A stretch of DNA of 5,665 bases from Bryobacterales bacterium (GTDB lineage Bacteria > Acidobacteriota > Terriglobia > Bryobacterales > Bryobacteraceae), in the NCBI GenBank assembly GCA_003164075.1, contig PLRZ01000083.1:1-5665 (forward strand). The letters run 5' to 3'. The notes beneath the pieces are model-generated. The model was not told where the DNA came from, made no database searches, and was given only the letters and a program-made list of their open reading frames with translations. Numbering within the stretch: the stretch's first letter is position 1; every line of letters starts with the position of its first letter. Below, piece after piece: positions 5,401 to 5,665 of the stretch. Made by a program: the position numbers and the translations under genes.

Positions 5401-5665
5401 CTGCGCACCTGAACGCCGCAGCTTACTCTGCGCCGAACGGTGGATGGGGAACAGCCGGCAGAAATTCCGTTGAGGGGCCGAATCAATTTACCTTCGACAC
5501 GTCGATGTCGCGCACCTTCCGGCCGCATGGCAAGTGGTATCTTGACGTGGCCGTGAATGCTTCCAACACCTTCAACCACGCGGCCTATACGAATTGGAAC
5601 AACCTCGTGACCAGCGATCAGTTTGGATTGCCATCATCGGTGGGCGGCATGCGCAGCCTGCAAAC
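2403..5665 (+). CDS. TonB-dependent receptor / Oar-like outer-membrane beta-barrel protein, 3' end beyond window
   Basis: One uninterrupted frame of 1087 residues runs to the window end. It is an outer-membrane receptor of the acidobacterial Oar-like/TonB-dependent group, presumably handling large nutrients or signals; the substrate is unknown. Residues 1-35 are a signal peptide (RRAGRIRG, then MVCMLLLVLCALAQAAAAA). Residues about 65-142 are a carboxypeptidase-regulatory-like beta-sandwich (WRGVVTFGGLPLPGATVTA, SDDSGAFQFDDLADG). Residues 143-203 are a Pro/Ala/Gln-rich linker. From about 204 (LLVQGSVNNAATS) the protein enters a barrel: LQGPIKIP near 277, FFLAYVWTRN near 290, CGSALADFLLGIP 590-602, FGDDWRVMPILTINAGLRW 625-643, PRIGVTWRP 695-703, KAGYGLYPD 712-720 and NTFNH near 1057. 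The usual plug motifs (LPLNGRN, the IDAIQEF-type segment, YGRSGGAVVNVVTKSG) are absent. Two close cysteine pairs (584/590, 749/760) probably form loop disulfides. The end (GGMRSLQ) matches the last strand of this family, which usually closes within about ten residues in an aromatic residue, so little is missing. Confidence 0.92.
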   Translation, partial: MSEAAPRRAGRIRGFGMVCMLLLVLCALAQAAAAAPQATNPALPPLPAGQATAPAGDAAAAASSWRGVVTFGGLPLPGATVTATQGTKTETAVSDDSGAFQFDDLADGKWTIDIQMQTFAPLLAEVTIAPSVPAAAYDLKLLTPDQIQASAQTAKPVAEAPPSAPAAAQTQPPQPPQGKKPAQSNAPTEIPKAPEENEESADGLLVQGSVNNAATSQYATNAAFGNTRSGSKALYTGGMQVNESNSALNARQYALSGVPTAKPTFNLFTGVAALQGPIKIPHILPRGPIFFLAYVWTRNSTSSTYPGLVPTQAERGIGTNGASLGYADLSGLTNAQGQPITVYQPGTNTPYANNHIPMPSGPAAALLAFYPAANPGIPSASGYNYQATVLNDVHQDALQSRFDKSVGRKDSFNGRFAFQSTRSDNVNLFGFVDHTGVLGLTTNVQWSHRLKPRVFLYTNFSFSRLRYEMTPNFAGRVNVSKQASIQAWDSTNPLGLQGPGSLQDSADWGPPALNFGDGTVGLSDANSSFNRNRSDDVSVSTLIYHGKHNISAGVEFNKRDYNDDFQQNPRGTFNFTGKATQGACTNPSICGSALADFLLGIPDTSAIAFGNANKYFREPVYNAYFGDDWRVMPILTINAGLRWDLSAPITELHGNLVNLDVNSGFTAAQPVVGSNVTGTHFPASLIQPERRMIEPRIGVTWRPIPASTVVIKAGYGLYPDTSVYQNVILNMAQQAPLSKSLSVQNSTSCPLTLANGFTPCASVTSDTFGIDPNFRIGYAQDWQVSIQRDMPFALQMTATYSGVKGTHGPQEILPNSNPLGAADPYPGSYPVGFVYETSNGNSIREAGQLQLRRRLRSGFAATLSYTFAKSIDDDAYLGGAGHQTASGGGAAQSSSLSYPSAAIAQNWLNPRGERSLSSFDQRQLVNLTAQYTSGQGLEGGTLLGGWRGRALKEWTVLGNLTYGTGSPETPLYPSAVPGTGFSNIVRPNLTGAPIYGSGAAAHLNAAAYSAPNGGWGTAGRNSVEGPNQFTFDTSMSRTFRPHGKWYLDVAVNASNTFNHAAYTNWNNLVTSDQFGLPSSVGGMRSLQ

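Overview
The window looks like chromosomal DNA from a GC-rich acidobacterium (Acidobacteriota, probably Terriglobia/Acidobacteriia such as Terriglobales or Bryobacterales). Two lines of evidence support this. It carries two adjacent members of the TIGR03435/DUF3738 family, which is massively expanded in that phylum. It also carries an Oar-like outer-membrane receptor with an N-terminal carboxypeptidase-regulatory-like domain, another acidobacterial hallmark. I see no tRNA, rRNA, CRISPR array, insertion sequence or integrase.

Layout: three genes, all on the + strand. (1) Positions 1-719 hold the 3' part of a TIGR03435/DUF3738 gene whose start lies outside the window. (2) Positions 720-871 are an intergenic stretch with a good ECF-sigma-type promoter candidate, an inverted repeat at the expected 5' end of the transcript, and a Shine-Dalgarno. 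(3) Positions 872-2149 hold a complete exported 425-residue protein: signal peptide, small beta-rich (lipocalin-like) domain, then a second TIGR03435/DUF3738 domain. (4) Positions 2150-2402 are a noncoding gap with short GGTGTCAG direct repeats, an inverted repeat and a weaker copy of the same promoter spacing. (5) From 2403 past the window end runs one uninterrupted frame of 1087 visible residues, a TonB-dependent-receptor/Oar-like outer-membrane beta-barrel that probably lacks only its last few residues.

How they may work together (inference): all three products appear to act beyond the inner membrane. Read by eye, each DUF3738 domain is an internal duplication. Each half resembles the short secretin/TonB N-terminal (STN) signalling module. 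The neighbouring receptor seems to lack both an STN domain and most of the usual plug, passing from a Pro/Gln-rich linker almost straight into the barrel. With ECF-type promoter candidates before genes 2 and 3, this suggests a split cell-surface signalling or uptake module in which STN-like sensing sits on separate periplasmic proteins. No sequence search or structure prediction was run, so this remains a hypothesis.
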